A DNA stretch of 64,000 bases, from positions 4,898,001 through 4,962,000 of the forward strand of contig JACKHI010000001.1 of the NCBI GenBank assembly GCA_020639075.1, read 5' to 3'. The notes under the pieces are model-generated. The model was not told where the DNA came from. It saw only the letters and a program-made list of their open reading frames with translations, and made no database searches. Position numbers and translations under genes: made by a program. This document shows, piece after piece, positions 54,529-62,435 of the stretch. This DNA is from Phycisphaerales bacterium. Lineage in GTDB: Bacteria > Planctomycetota > Phycisphaerae > UBA1845 > UTPLA1. Within the stretch, counting starts at the first letter, position 1; every line of letters begins with the position of its first letter.

Positions 54529-55236
54529 ATGCACACGAAAGTCAAACTCGAAGCCGAAGAAGCCGTGCGCATTCTGGATGGTGCCGTGGCAGCGCATTGC
54601 CAGATAGTCATCGAGTTCGCCTCGGCGCCGGGGAGAACCGTCAATGGGACGTTGCTCTCCGGCGACAGCCAGTCACTGCTCGTTCAAGTGACCGGCAATC
54701 CCGCCTTCGAATGGTCGAAATTCGCCGGCAGTCGGTGCGAGGCGCGGATATACCACGATCGTCGCTACTCCGCCGAGACCAATGTTCTTGATCTGCCCAA
54801 GTGGGGCGAAACGCAGGGCATTACGCTGGCCAAGCCCGAATCCATCGCCGTGCTCGATCGGCGACGCTTCCTTCGCGCCAAGCTTGCACCGTCGTCCAAA
54901 GTCGAAATCGAATGGAAAACCGACGGGTCGGATCATCGGCAGGCAGTCAGCCTGCTCAACGTCAGCGCCGACGGTATGGCATGCCGAGTCGACGACGCGA
55001 TGGTATCTGGGCTGGAAAAAGGACGACGATTGCGCGTCCGATTTTCGCTTCCCGGCGGCAATCAGTCGATCGAGCTGGGAGCGCGTGTGACGAACCTGAC
55101 GCCGGCAAGCGTCGGCGCGTCGATCATGGGGTTGCAGTTTACGACGTCGAAAGAAGATGCGGAGTCGATCCGGGCCCTTCGGCTCGCCATCGAGCGCGAG
55201 GAAAGCGGCGTACGCGATGAAGGGGTGTTCGCATGA
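54529..55236 (+). CDS. YcgR-like PilZ-domain c-di-GMP receptor 1
   Basis: The 235-residue product has an N-terminal YcgR-N-like beta domain (about 15-105) and a PilZ domain. The c-di-GMP motif is R112-R-F-L-R116 (RRxxR in DRRRFLRAK), followed by N144-V-S-A-D-G149 (NxSxxG) and a final LGARVTNLTPASVGASIMGLQF. Such proteins bind c-di-GMP and brake flagella or control exopolysaccharide. The stop overlaps the start of a second PilZ gene (ATGA), so both are made together. The large exopolysaccharide cluster ends 8 kb upstream, which makes a link possible but unproved. Confidence 0.85.
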   Translation: MHTKVKLEAEEAVRILDGAVAAHCQIVIEFASAPGRTVNGTLLSGDSQSLLVQVTGNPAFEWSKFAGSRCEARIYHDRRYSAETNVLDLPKWGETQGITLAKPESIAVLDRRRFLRAKLAPSSKVEIEWKTDGSDHRQAVSLLNVSADGMACRVDDAMVSGLEKGRRLRVRFSLPGGNQSIELGARVTNLTPASVGASIMGLQFTTSKEDAESIRALRLAIEREESGVRDEGVFA

Positions 55237-55976
55237 CGGCTGGGACGAATGTTGAAGTATCTCCGAATGCGTCGCTCTTTGTCTGGGCCGCGGAAAAACT
55301 CGTCGACCTTGTGATCACGCAGGCGGTCGAAGGGGAATGGGCGTCGTTCCGATCCAAACTGCTCGGATACGACCAGAAATCAGGGGCGATTCTGATCGCA
55401 CGCCCCGAGCCCGCCAACGAGGGTCAGCGAGTCGACGTGTCGCGAGACGCGGAGTTGGGCGTCGCGTTCAGGCGCGGACACAAGAAATGCCTGTTCGTCT
55501 CGCGCGTCTCGGAAGACCTCTCTGCCGTCGCGGACGCCGTTCCCGGGACCCTGGTGCTTGCTCCCCCGACCGACGTGCGTTCCGTGCAGCGGCGCGCCTA
55601 CCAACGCGTCGTCATTCCATCGCATCGTTTCATTGCCGCCAAGATCTGGGACGGCGGCTTGCCGGGTGACAACGGCGTCAGCTACCCGGTCAGCTCCGGA
55701 CGTGTCTCGAATGTGTCGGTCGGCGGCGTCATGGTCGACGTCCGTTCCGATCAGAACCCGCGTCTGCAGGTCGGCGATCTCGTCGGCATCGAAGTGACGC
55801 AGCGGCCGGGCATGCGACCGCTCCTGGTCGAAGCGCAGTATCGTCATTGCGTCATGCACAGCGACGACCGCCTTGGGTTGGGCTTTCAGTTTGTCGGTCT
55901 CGAGCACGATCTGCCGGGGCGGTCCACATTGGAAGAGGTCAAACTCTTCGCGAGCGCCGTACGGCGGGGCGTATAG
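55233..55976 (+). CDS. YcgR-like PilZ-domain c-di-GMP receptor 2
   Basis: Translationally coupled to the previous gene (ATGA overlap). The 247-residue product has the same two-domain layout but is diverged: N-terminal beta domain (about 25-110: WASFRSKLLGYDQKSGAILIA) and a PilZ domain. The PilZ motifs are R121-A-Y-Q-R125 (QRRAYQRVV) and N160-V-S-V-G-G165, then LGLGFQFVGLEHD. Both key motifs are intact, so c-di-GMP binding is expected. The pair may form a heterodimer. Confidence 0.85.
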   Translation: MTAGTNVEVSPNASLFVWAAEKLVDLVITQAVEGEWASFRSKLLGYDQKSGAILIARPEPANEGQRVDVSRDAELGVAFRRGHKKCLFVSRVSEDLSAVADAVPGTLVLAPPTDVRSVQRRAYQRVVIPSHRFIAAKIWDGGLPGDNGVSYPVSSGRVSNVSVGGVMVDVRSDQNPRLQVGDLVGIEVTQRPGMRPLLVEAQYRHCVMHSDDRLGLGFQFVGLEHDLPGRSTLEEVKLFASAVRRGV

Positions 55977-56198
55977 CGCCGTCCATTCCCTGAATCGTGT
56001 CGTTCGCAGCCGCACGTGTCTTGCCTGCGTGCCGGCGGATTCGGCCATTGCGCGCGATTCGATCGTCTAACGCTTTGTTTCAGATTCAACTCCCGACGTC
56101 ATTGCCGCCGTTTCTGCGCATGCCGCGCAACAGATGCGCGATCGTTCGACTCGAGTCTTAAATAGACAATGCGCGAAATGCGGTTTCGAAGTGCGCAT

Positions 56199-56294
56199 AA
56201 AAAAAGAGGATCCGAGCTCGCCGTTACTCGGACCCTCCAAGCCAGGCTGTCCCGCCCATTGGCGGAAGACCCACAGCCTCGAAATAAAGTATCG
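56199..56294 (-). ncRNA. Candidate structured small RNA (about 95 nt)
   Basis: On the minus strand a possible transcript starts near 56294. It contains a hairpin AGGCTGT...ACAGCCT (56273-56279 with 56244-56250) enclosing CCGCC-AATG-GGCGG with an asymmetric internal loop, and ends in an intrinsic terminator. The terminator stem is GGGTCCGAG / CTCGGATCC (56208-56216 and 56227-56235, one wobble) followed by TCTTTTTTT. A -35/-10-like pair lies just upstream. I could not match it to 6S, SRP, c-di-GMP or other known RNA consensus motifs. It could instead be the 3' end of the gene at 56391-56948. Confidence 0.35.
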
Positions 56295-56300
56295 GTCGTG

Positions 56301-56330
56301 CTCATATCGCTCCTTGAGCTGGCGTTGCAA
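56301..56330 (-). promoter_or_regulatory. Possible sigma-70-like promoter for the small RNA
   Basis: TTGCAA (56325-56330) and TATGAG (56301-56306) on the minus strand are 18 bp apart. The match to consensus is moderate. Confidence 0.3.
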
Positions 56331-56390
56331 ACAGAAACATAATTATTGGAATCGTCTGAGACTTATCGGTCGTAGCGCAATCGAAGCGCG

Positions 56391-56948
56391 CTACGCGTTT
56401 CGTACGCGCGCTTCAAAGTACGGACGTAGCGCATGCGTCAGCGTCTCCGGGGCGACGCCTGAATGCGATTGGATCCACGCGTAGAGATCTCGTTGCTTTT
56501 GTGCGTCGAGCATGACCGGCGTAAACGCGTCGTCGCCGATTTGCGAAAGCATGTCCGCGTCGAACCCTTCGGCCACGTTGCACGTCAGGTTCGCCCAGGG
56601 AACTGACTCGGAACCGAACGGTCCGAGCGCGACATCGATCGCCTTCTCGTCGATTCGCAGCCCGACGTGTTTCGGCCAGACGGCCAACATCAACCAACGT
56701 CCGCCGCCGATGCCGACGCCGACGCCGGCCAGTGCAAGGCCCGCGATCACGATGGCGATTGCTGCGAACGTCGCCGGCTGCTGCTCCCAGAACAGCGACC
56801 AGTCTCCGATCTGGATTCCGAGAAGGTAGGCAAGGCCGATCACCAGCCCCGACGTCAGCAGGCGCCACAGCGCCCGGACGGCCGCATGGACTCGGTCGAC
56901 GGGGATCCGCACCGCGTTCGTAGTTGACGACAAAGGTCCACTTGACAT
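56391..56948 (-). CDS. Membrane protein of unknown function
   Basis: The 185-residue product has two membrane helices (about 32-50, LTSGLVIGLAYLLGIQIG, and 58-90, ATFAAIAIVIAGLALAGVGVG). A cytoplasmic C-terminal domain with a PH-like feel follows (LRIDEKAIDVALGPFGSESVPWANL, then DAQKQRDLYAWIQSH). bPH-type domains often have such a strand-rich tail, but the assignment is weak. The gene stands alone. Confidence 0.6.
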   Translation of the reverse strand: MSSGPLSSTTNAVRIPVDRVHAAVRALWRLLTSGLVIGLAYLLGIQIGDWSLFWEQQPATFAAIAIVIAGLALAGVGVGIGGGRWLMLAVWPKHVGLRIDEKAIDVALGPFGSESVPWANLTCNVAEGFDADMLSQIGDDAFTPVMLDAQKQRDLYAWIQSHSGVAPETLTHALRPYFEARVRNA

Positions 56949-57128
56949 GCCGGGGGATCATATCGGCCCGAGTCGGTTGTCGCCGCACCCGCGTCGGGTT
57001 TCCGGGGAATTCAGACGCGATCCGATAAGCTCGCCGCCCGCAGTCCTGCAAAACCGGATGTCAACGGCAGTTTCGTGAAACCCGATGTAGCGATGGGAAG
57101 CAGCCAGTGGGGATGGGGGGAACGAAAG

Positions 57129-57755
57129 ATGCAGTCGCGATCGGAATCGCCGGATCTCAATACCTCGGGCAAATTCGGCCGACACGCAAATCCCGCCGCA
57201 GTCGTTGCAAGCGTCGTCGCGCTGATTGGTCTCGCCGTCTGGGCCGTCGTCTATGGGCTCGACGGAGACATCGATGCGCTGATCGACTGGAAGGGCGCAA
57301 TCGTCGTCGTCGCGACGCCAATTCTGATTCTCACTGGCATTTTCGGATGGGCCGCGCCGATCGATGCGTTTTTCTATGTGGTCGGTAAGCGCGAGGATTC
57401 TGCGGCGGCGCGAGACGCGGCGCAGTTCTTTCAGCTATGGGCTGCGTTTGCGCTTGCCAGCGGGTTTGTTGCGACCGTTGGCGGGCTGATCGTGATGCTG
57501 AAGTATATGGACGATCCGTCGAAGATCGGTCCCGGCATGGCCGTTGCGCTGCTCAGCCAGCTCTACGGCGTGTGTATCGCCGTCTTCTGCCTGGCATGTT
57601 CAGTGGTCGTACTTCGCCGATATCCGGATCGCGACGCTTCCCGGCGATTGACGCGACAGGCCGTCGCGGGTGCCGGCATGACAGTCGTAGCCGGCACCAT
57701 GGCGACGCTGATCGCGTTCGGCATCCTGATGATTGCGTTCATGCAGAGCGCGTAA
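57129..57755 (+). CDS. MotA/TolQ/ExbB-like proton channel protein
   Basis: The ATG at 57129 follows GGGGGGAACGAAAG; ATGs further upstream lack a binding site. The 208-residue product has four membrane helices (about 25-45, 52-75, 108-130 and 168-200). The family's most conserved stretch, GLIVMLKYMDDPSKIGPGMAVALLSQLYGVCIAV, compares with the MotA pattern LxxMxDPxxIGpamAvALLTTLYG. No cytoplasmic torque domain of flagellar MotA size is visible, so it may be a short MotA- or ExbB-type unit. No MotB/ExbD partner gene lies in the window. It converges on the M43 protease gene with 2 bp between. Confidence 0.75.
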   Translation: MQSRSESPDLNTSGKFGRHANPAAVVASVVALIGLAVWAVVYGLDGDIDALIDWKGAIVVVATPILILTGIFGWAAPIDAFFYVVGKREDSAAARDAAQFFQLWAAFALASGFVATVGGLIVMLKYMDDPSKIGPGMAVALLSQLYGVCIAVFCLACSVVVLRRYPDRDASRRLTRQAVAGAGMTVVAGTMATLIAFGILMIAFMQSA

Positions 57756-57757
57756 TA

Positions 57758-60163
57758 TCAGCGCCGTTGCGTCGGCTTTCGCATTCTTCGCCGGAACGCC
57801 ACGGTCCCCAACAACATCAGCGGCATCAAGACCGCGCCGCCTGCGCCGCAGCCGCTGCCGCCGCCGCAATTCTCGCCTTCCACGATCGGGTCCGTAATCG
57901 TCGGGTCGTCGGTCACCACGACATCAAACGTGCACGAGACGATGCTGCCTGTTGCGTCCGTCGCCGTGATCTTGACGTTCGTCGTGCCGATCGGAAATGT
58001 CGAACCGCTCTTCGGGGACGCCGAAACCTGGATGTTCCCGAAACCGCCGGCAGACGCGGGAAGCTCGAAGTCGATCGTTCGTCCGTCCTTGCTCGTCGCC
58101 GGCAACGTGATCGTGCTGGGGCAGTCGCCGAGCGACAGACCTTCACAGGCGTCTCCGACGCCGTTGTTATTAATGTCCGACTGATCCGTGTTCGGTGTTT
58201 GCGGGCAGTTGTCCGACGTGTCCGGAATCGAGTCCAGGTCCGAGTCAATCGTCACATTCGGATCGGGTACTTCGACTACCGCCGGTTCGACGACCGACGC
58301 GATGAGGCACCAATGATCGAGCGTTCCGGTTGCACCCGCCGCCAGGTCCCGGGCGCGAAGCTCCCAGGTTCCATCGACACTCATTCCCTTGAAGGTGCTG
58401 AGTGGATTCTGCGGCCTGTAGGACGGCGGCGATGTGAGACCTGGCCGGCACTGGTTTTCGATCAGGCCGCCGGTGCCCTCATCATCCAATCGGACGTCGT
58501 TCAGGTCCGACTCGAAGCACGTGTTGAAGCTCGATCCGCCGATCTGATTGATCAGTAGCGCGGATTTTCCCGATTCCACGTGCGTCAGCGTCACGGTAAT
58601 GTCGCCGATCCACGAATGCGTGATTTCCACATCGATATCGAGGTCCTCGATAATAGCGTTCTGCGACACGACAATCGTCGTCGCCGCCCCCGTGGTACTG
58701 CCGTCGGGGATCGTCTTGGGGGCGCCTGTCGAACAGAGCCTCAACTCACCCGCCGTCAGTGTATGCGTCCGAACGAACTGTGCGCCGCTCGTTTGATCGT
58801 TGAACACGACGCTGGCGACATAGCTTCCGGTGGGCAGCGCGTGGACGATGTCCGTGTCTAGCGCGACGGTGATCAGTCGATTGGCGCCTGGCGCGAGAGA
58901 CCCGCTCACGGCGCTTGTGCCGCCGTTCAACAGAAGGCCAAAGTTGTTCGTGATATCGATGTCGTAGTCGACCGGCGAATTCCCCGTGTTCTTGATAACG
59001 TAAACGGTCTGAATCGGCGTGAACGGGCCGCCGACCAGCCCCGCGTGCTCGACATTTGAAGTCGGCGTAACGCCCAACCGGCCGGTTTCCGAAACGAAAT
59101 CGTAAAGATCGGATCGGTAGTTCAGCAATGTGCATCGCATTCTCTGAACCTGTTCCGGCGTGAACCTGTACATGCACAACTCTTCGCTATAGCTCATGAA
59201 GTTGTCGGTCGGCGCCGGAAGTCCGCAATCCGTGTTTACGTCGGAGCAGTTGTGCGTGAAAAGGGCCTCAAGGTGCGGATTCGTATCGCAAATCAAGTCG
59301 CCGTCCGTGTAACATCCCGGTGCGACCGCCTGGCTGCAGAGCCCCGGCTCCATAAACGTATGAAACAGGCCCAGGTAGTGGCCGACTTCATGGACCAGCA
59401 CGTCGCCCGTATCGTTCGGGGGACCGTCCGCACCAACGGCGCCGAAGGAACCCCAGTGAACGACAACGCGATCCGCCAATGAGCCGACGAAATTGCCCTC
59501 GGCTGGAAATCGCGGTACGTAGCCCAGCGTTCCATCCGTGTTCAGATTCAAAGTGTAGATATTCAGGTAATGGAACGGGTCCCAGGCGAGCGTGAGCCAA
59601 TAGTCGCCATCCTCAATGAACCACGCGTTATTCGCAATCGTCGTGATTCCGTTCGTCGGATTTCCGCTCGGGTCCTCCGTCGCCAAATAGAACTCGATTT
59701 CCGCGTTGGCGCCGAGTCCGCCGTTTCCGCGGAATGCCTCGTTCAGTACATCAATTTGCGCGCGGATATTGTCCTCATTCAGGGCGCCGGTCCCGTTGGA
59801 TGACGTGATCACATGAACGACCACCGGAATCCGAAATCGCCCCACATCCGGCAGGTAGTCCGACGACAACGTCGTCGAGAAGTAATCGCAGTCGCCCGCT
59901 CCGCCGACGCCTCGGGGCGCCGCCGCGAAATCCGGCGCCGGCGTGCCGCAAGGTCCGCCGTTTCGGCGGAAGTGGGCCGATCGGTAGTAAGCGGTCCGCG
60001 ACTCATACGTCACGCCGTCCACGAGCAGGCGGCCATCCGGCAGCTCCGTGATCGTTGCACGCACTCGTTCGCCGGCGGTTTCCGGCGTATCGTCGGCTTG
60101 AATTATCGGGCTGAAACATAGCAAGGCGATTACGATCGCCCGGCAGAAAACGCAGTTTCGCAT
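57758..60163 (-). CDS. Secreted M43 (pappalysin-type) metalloprotease with P-domain, TSP3 and HYR domains
   Basis: The ATG at 60163 has GAGGAA 8 nt upstream. The 801-residue product has a signal peptide (cleavage near IQA/DDT) and an M43 catalytic domain with zinc motif HEVGHYLGLFH (258-268) and Met-turn NFMSYSEELCM (M323). A beta domain follows (about 355-470), then a proprotein-convertase P/Homo-B domain (about 480-630: NAIIEDLDIDVEITHSWIGDITVTL ... STFKGMSVDGTWELRARDLA). A TSP3 calcium repeat (DSDLDSIPDTSDNCP) and a HYR-like domain (about 690-765) come next. The end is Gly/Cys-rich, then a hydrophobic helix and Arg cluster (AVLMPLMLLGTVAFRRRMRK), like MYXO-CTERM/GlyGly-type surface-sorting tails. 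Confidence 0.9.
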   Translation of the reverse strand: MRNCVFCRAIVIALLCFSPIIQADDTPETAGERVRATITELPDGRLLVDGVTYESRTAYYRSAHFRRNGGPCGTPAPDFAAAPRGVGGAGDCDYFSTTLSSDYLPDVGRFRIPVVVHVITSSNGTGALNEDNIRAQIDVLNEAFRGNGGLGANAEIEFYLATEDPSGNPTNGITTIANNAWFIEDGDYWLTLAWDPFHYLNIYTLNLNTDGTLGYVPRFPAEGNFVGSLADRVVVHWGSFGAVGADGPPNDTGDVLVHEVGHYLGLFHTFMEPGLCSQAVAPGCYTDGDLICDTNPHLEALFTHNCSDVNTDCGLPAPTDNFMSYSEELCMYRFTPEQVQRMRCTLLNYRSDLYDFVSETGRLGVTPTSNVEHAGLVGGPFTPIQTVYVIKNTGNSPVDYDIDITNNFGLLLNGGTSAVSGSLAPGANRLITVALDTDIVHALPTGSYVASVVFNDQTSGAQFVRTHTLTAGELRLCSTGAPKTIPDGSTTGAATTIVVSQNAIIEDLDIDVEITHSWIGDITVTLTHVESGKSALLINQIGGSSFNTCFESDLNDVRLDDEGTGGLIENQCRPGLTSPPSYRPQNPLSTFKGMSVDGTWELRARDLAAGATGTLDHWCLIASVVEPAVVEVPDPNVTIDSDLDSIPDTSDNCPQTPNTDQSDINNNGVGDACEGLSLGDCPSTITLPATSKDGRTIDFELPASAGGFGNIQVSASPKSGSTFPIGTTNVKITATDATGSIVSCTFDVVVTDDPTITDPIVEGENCGGGSGCGAGGAVLMPLMLLGTVAFRRRMRKPTQRR

Positions 60164-60333
60164 ACAGGAATTCCTCTACGGAAATCTCAACCAGTGGGCT
60201 TCGAGCTGTACATTGGGCGCATACATAACGGCACCCAAGTCTCGACTTCCTTTACTAGTGTGATTCTACCGATCGAGGTAACGCCAAACAACGAACCGGC
60301 GTTATTTTTTCCCGGAATCGGGGCCCGGCGGCA
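60164..60333. other. Gap between the GTPase module and the M43 gene
   Basis: The 170 bp contain the promoter and leader of the M43 protease gene; no hairpin with a T-tract is obvious on the minus strand. Confidence 0.35.
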
Positions 60334-61470
60334 TCAAACGCCGGGACCTTCGTACGGGCTCGCGTCCTGCTGAAGCTGTGAAAGTCGATCTGTCGCCGCC
60401 ACGCGGAATCGCTCGACAAGCAGTTTCTGGGCCCGGCAGGTGGGGGCGAACCCCTGGTATCGATTCATCAGCCGTGATACATCGTCGGCGCTTGCGAACG
60501 TGACCTGGTCCAGGTGTTCGTAAAGCCGTGCCGTCGTCGCCAGACCTTCGGGAGTTGCGTCACCGTCGATCGCGTCGCAGAGCCGAATGAGTTCCCCGAC
60601 GCGACCCGATTCCAGCGTGGCGCGGGTCAACGCCATCCAATCGTCGAATTCTGCGGTCCCGCGCGGCGGGGCGATCGGGTCGCTCGTCGGCGCCTGTCCC
60701 GGGAGCGGGGCCCCCGGATCGATCCACAACGTTCGCGCGCCCTGGACGAGGCGACGCGTTTCGTCGATTCGCTCGCTGACGAAACACACGTCGAGGCCGC
60801 GCGAAGGTGCATACGCGATTCCGATCGACATCGACCGCCTTTCACGCATGACGCTCGGGATCACGCGCCATGCCAACTGTTCGCTTCCGTAAGTGACGGC
60901 GCCCGCATTCGCAACCACAGGGGCGCCTCGAAGAGCGGCTTCGACGATGCTCTGTAACCAACCGACTTCAATGGCCGGCAGCCGCGGTGACGCATCGGGC
61001 AATTGGGCGCAGCCGTCGCCAAGGCTTAGCTTCGGAAACGTCGATTCGGCTTTCAGCAGCGGCTCGTCGCCGTCGATAGCCGCGATTACGCCCGCTACCA
61101 GCCACGGATCGCAGGCGAACGCGCCGAACTGTGCTCGGTCCAGAAACACGAAATGCGTGTGGACGCGAAGTCCGCCCCGCGCCGTGTGCTCCTTGCCGGC
61201 ATGGCGCACCAAACCGACGCAGTATCGCCCAGTCGGCAGCGGAAACCCGATCACGCCGAGGGCGTCGGGATGATCCGTCGCCAGGCCGCCGTGCGACGGC
61301 GCGCGGCGCGTGGTCTCCATCCGTTCGTCCGGTCGAATTCCGCTCGTCGCCGCGATGATGCGATAGCCTTCTCCCATCGGGGATCGAATCGACGTGAAGA
61401 CGGCATGATCGACGATCAGTGAACGTGTATCGTTTTCCGCGGACGACGTCAGAGTTGCTGTACGATCCAT
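60334..61470 (-). CDS. GAP1-N-like GTPase-associated protein
   Basis: The ATG at 61470 lies inside the 3' end of the GTPase gene (22-bp overlap) and has GGAG 8 nt upstream; an open extension upstream is not coding-like. The 378-residue product begins with SLIVDHAVFTSIRSPMGEGYRIIAATSGI, then GVIGFPLPTGRYCVGLVRHAG and GGLRVHTHFVFLDRAQF. I recall these as the signature of the N-terminal domain of GTPase-associated protein 1 (GAP1-N). The middle and C-terminal parts (from about 150) are less conserved, with helices such as LATTARLYEHLDQVTFASADDVSRL. In described systems GAP1 is encoded next to a GTPase in predicted NTPase-based conflict or signalling operons. Coupled translation with the GTPase strongly suggests a complex. 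Confidence 0.6.
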   Translation of the reverse strand: MDRTATLTSSAENDTRSLIVDHAVFTSIRSPMGEGYRIIAATSGIRPDERMETTRRAPSHGGLATDHPDALGVIGFPLPTGRYCVGLVRHAGKEHTARGGLRVHTHFVFLDRAQFGAFACDPWLVAGVIAAIDGDEPLLKAESTFPKLSLGDGCAQLPDASPRLPAIEVGWLQSIVEAALRGAPVVANAGAVTYGSEQLAWRVIPSVMRERRSMSIGIAYAPSRGLDVCFVSERIDETRRLVQGARTLWIDPGAPLPGQAPTSDPIAPPRGTAEFDDWMALTRATLESGRVGELIRLCDAIDGDATPEGLATTARLYEHLDQVTFASADDVSRLMNRYQGFAPTCRAQKLLVERFRVAATDRLSQLQQDASPYEGPGV

Positions 61471-62339
61471 TCGAACGGCTCCAGAATTCCGCAGAGCGCC
61501 GTATGAAGCGGCACCGCGGTGGCTTCCTCGTTCTTTTCGTCGTAAGCGTAGCCAAGAGAGCCCACAACGCTGGCTGCGAAGAAGGCGACGTTCGCAAATC
61601 GATTCTCGCAAAGGTTCCACACCCGGTTGAGATTCGCTTCGACGAAGGCCTCGGGATCGTCGAAACACTCAGGGCAGTGGTCCGCCTTGCACAAGACGAC
61701 GGCGATGGGCGTATTGATCCGCTGATCGCGGCCGACGCCGAGAACGCTGTCGATATAGCTGAGCATCTTCATGCCGAAGAAGTCGGGCTGCGTCGCGCCG
61801 TTGGCCGCCTGCGCGGCGTCACACAACAGCAGCATTCCCGATGATTTATTGAGCAGGCTGTGCACGACGCGGAACGTTTGCGGACTCTGGACTTCAGCGG
61901 CCAGGCTCTCGCCCGCCATGTCCGGCATGACGAGATCGACCCATCGATTCAACGCGCGATGCAGCACCTGGTAGTAGGCCCAATACCAACTGTTCGCTTC
62001 CATCGGCGTCTTCGGCGGAAACATCCGATGCGCCAGATGGCTGATCACCGTCTGCTGAAGATCAACTGAGTAGGCGCCTTTGGGAATCGCCTTGAAATCG
62101 CCGGCGCGTTGCGCGAGCATGTCGAGCAGCACGCCGAGATAGACCGTCTTTCCGACATTGCTTTCGCCGACCACGCTGACAATCTCGGGTTCTCGCTCCT
62201 GCGCGATCGCGTCTCGAACGACGGCCATCGGCGCAAAACACACGCCACACTGGATGGCGAGATCCGGATTGCGTGTGCCGCAAATCAGGCAGACATCCGG
62301 CTCGAGCTTTCTCATGGTTGCTGATGGTTCTACGTTCAC
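61449..62339 (-). CDS. Zinc-ribbon GTPase, DO-GTPase-like
   Basis: The GTG at 62339 is chosen because GGGGAGG lies 5 nt upstream; an ATG at 62315 has no such site. The 296-residue product opens with a zinc ribbon (C17xxC20 ... C31xxC34) and then a P-loop VVGESNVGKTVYLGVLLDML (G58-T65). Switch-II-like VMPDMAGES and the base-recognition motif LCKAD replace the usual DxxG and NKxD. These features fit the double-GTPase (DO-GTPase-2) type group found next to GAP1 proteins. By family it would be a nucleotide-controlled switch in the cytoplasm; the zinc ribbon may contact a partner. It lies between the FGE-like gene (96-bp gap) and the overlapping GAP1-N-like gene. Confidence 0.75.
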   Translation of the reverse strand: MNVEPSATMRKLEPDVCLICGTRNPDLAIQCGVCFAPMAVVRDAIAQEREPEIVSVVGESNVGKTVYLGVLLDMLAQRAGDFKAIPKGAYSVDLQQTVISHLAHRMFPPKTPMEANSWYWAYYQVLHRALNRWVDLVMPDMAGESLAAEVQSPQTFRVVHSLLNKSSGMLLLCDAAQAANGATQPDFFGMKMLSYIDSVLGVGRDQRINTPIAVVLCKADHCPECFDDPEAFVEANLNRVWNLCENRFANVAFFAASVVGSLGYAYDEKNEEATAVPLHTALCGILEPFEWIVQQL

Positions 62340-62435
62340 TGTCGCCTCCCCGTATTGTCGTGCTCGTCGTACGCGATGTCGCGCGCGGCTGTCGTGCATA
62401 TGTAGCACCCTGATGTCCCGATGAACCTCGTCACG

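Larger units (their letters stand above)
55977..56390. other. Intergenic region with a candidate minus-strand small RNA
   Basis: The 414 bp hold no protein gene. The right part contains the promoter, hairpin and terminator described in the next entries. Confidence 0.5.

Noticed and set aside
56199..56330. c-di-GMP riboswitch next to the PilZ genes
   Set aside because: The GEMM core motifs are absent, and the element lies on the opposite strand and downstream of the PilZ genes.
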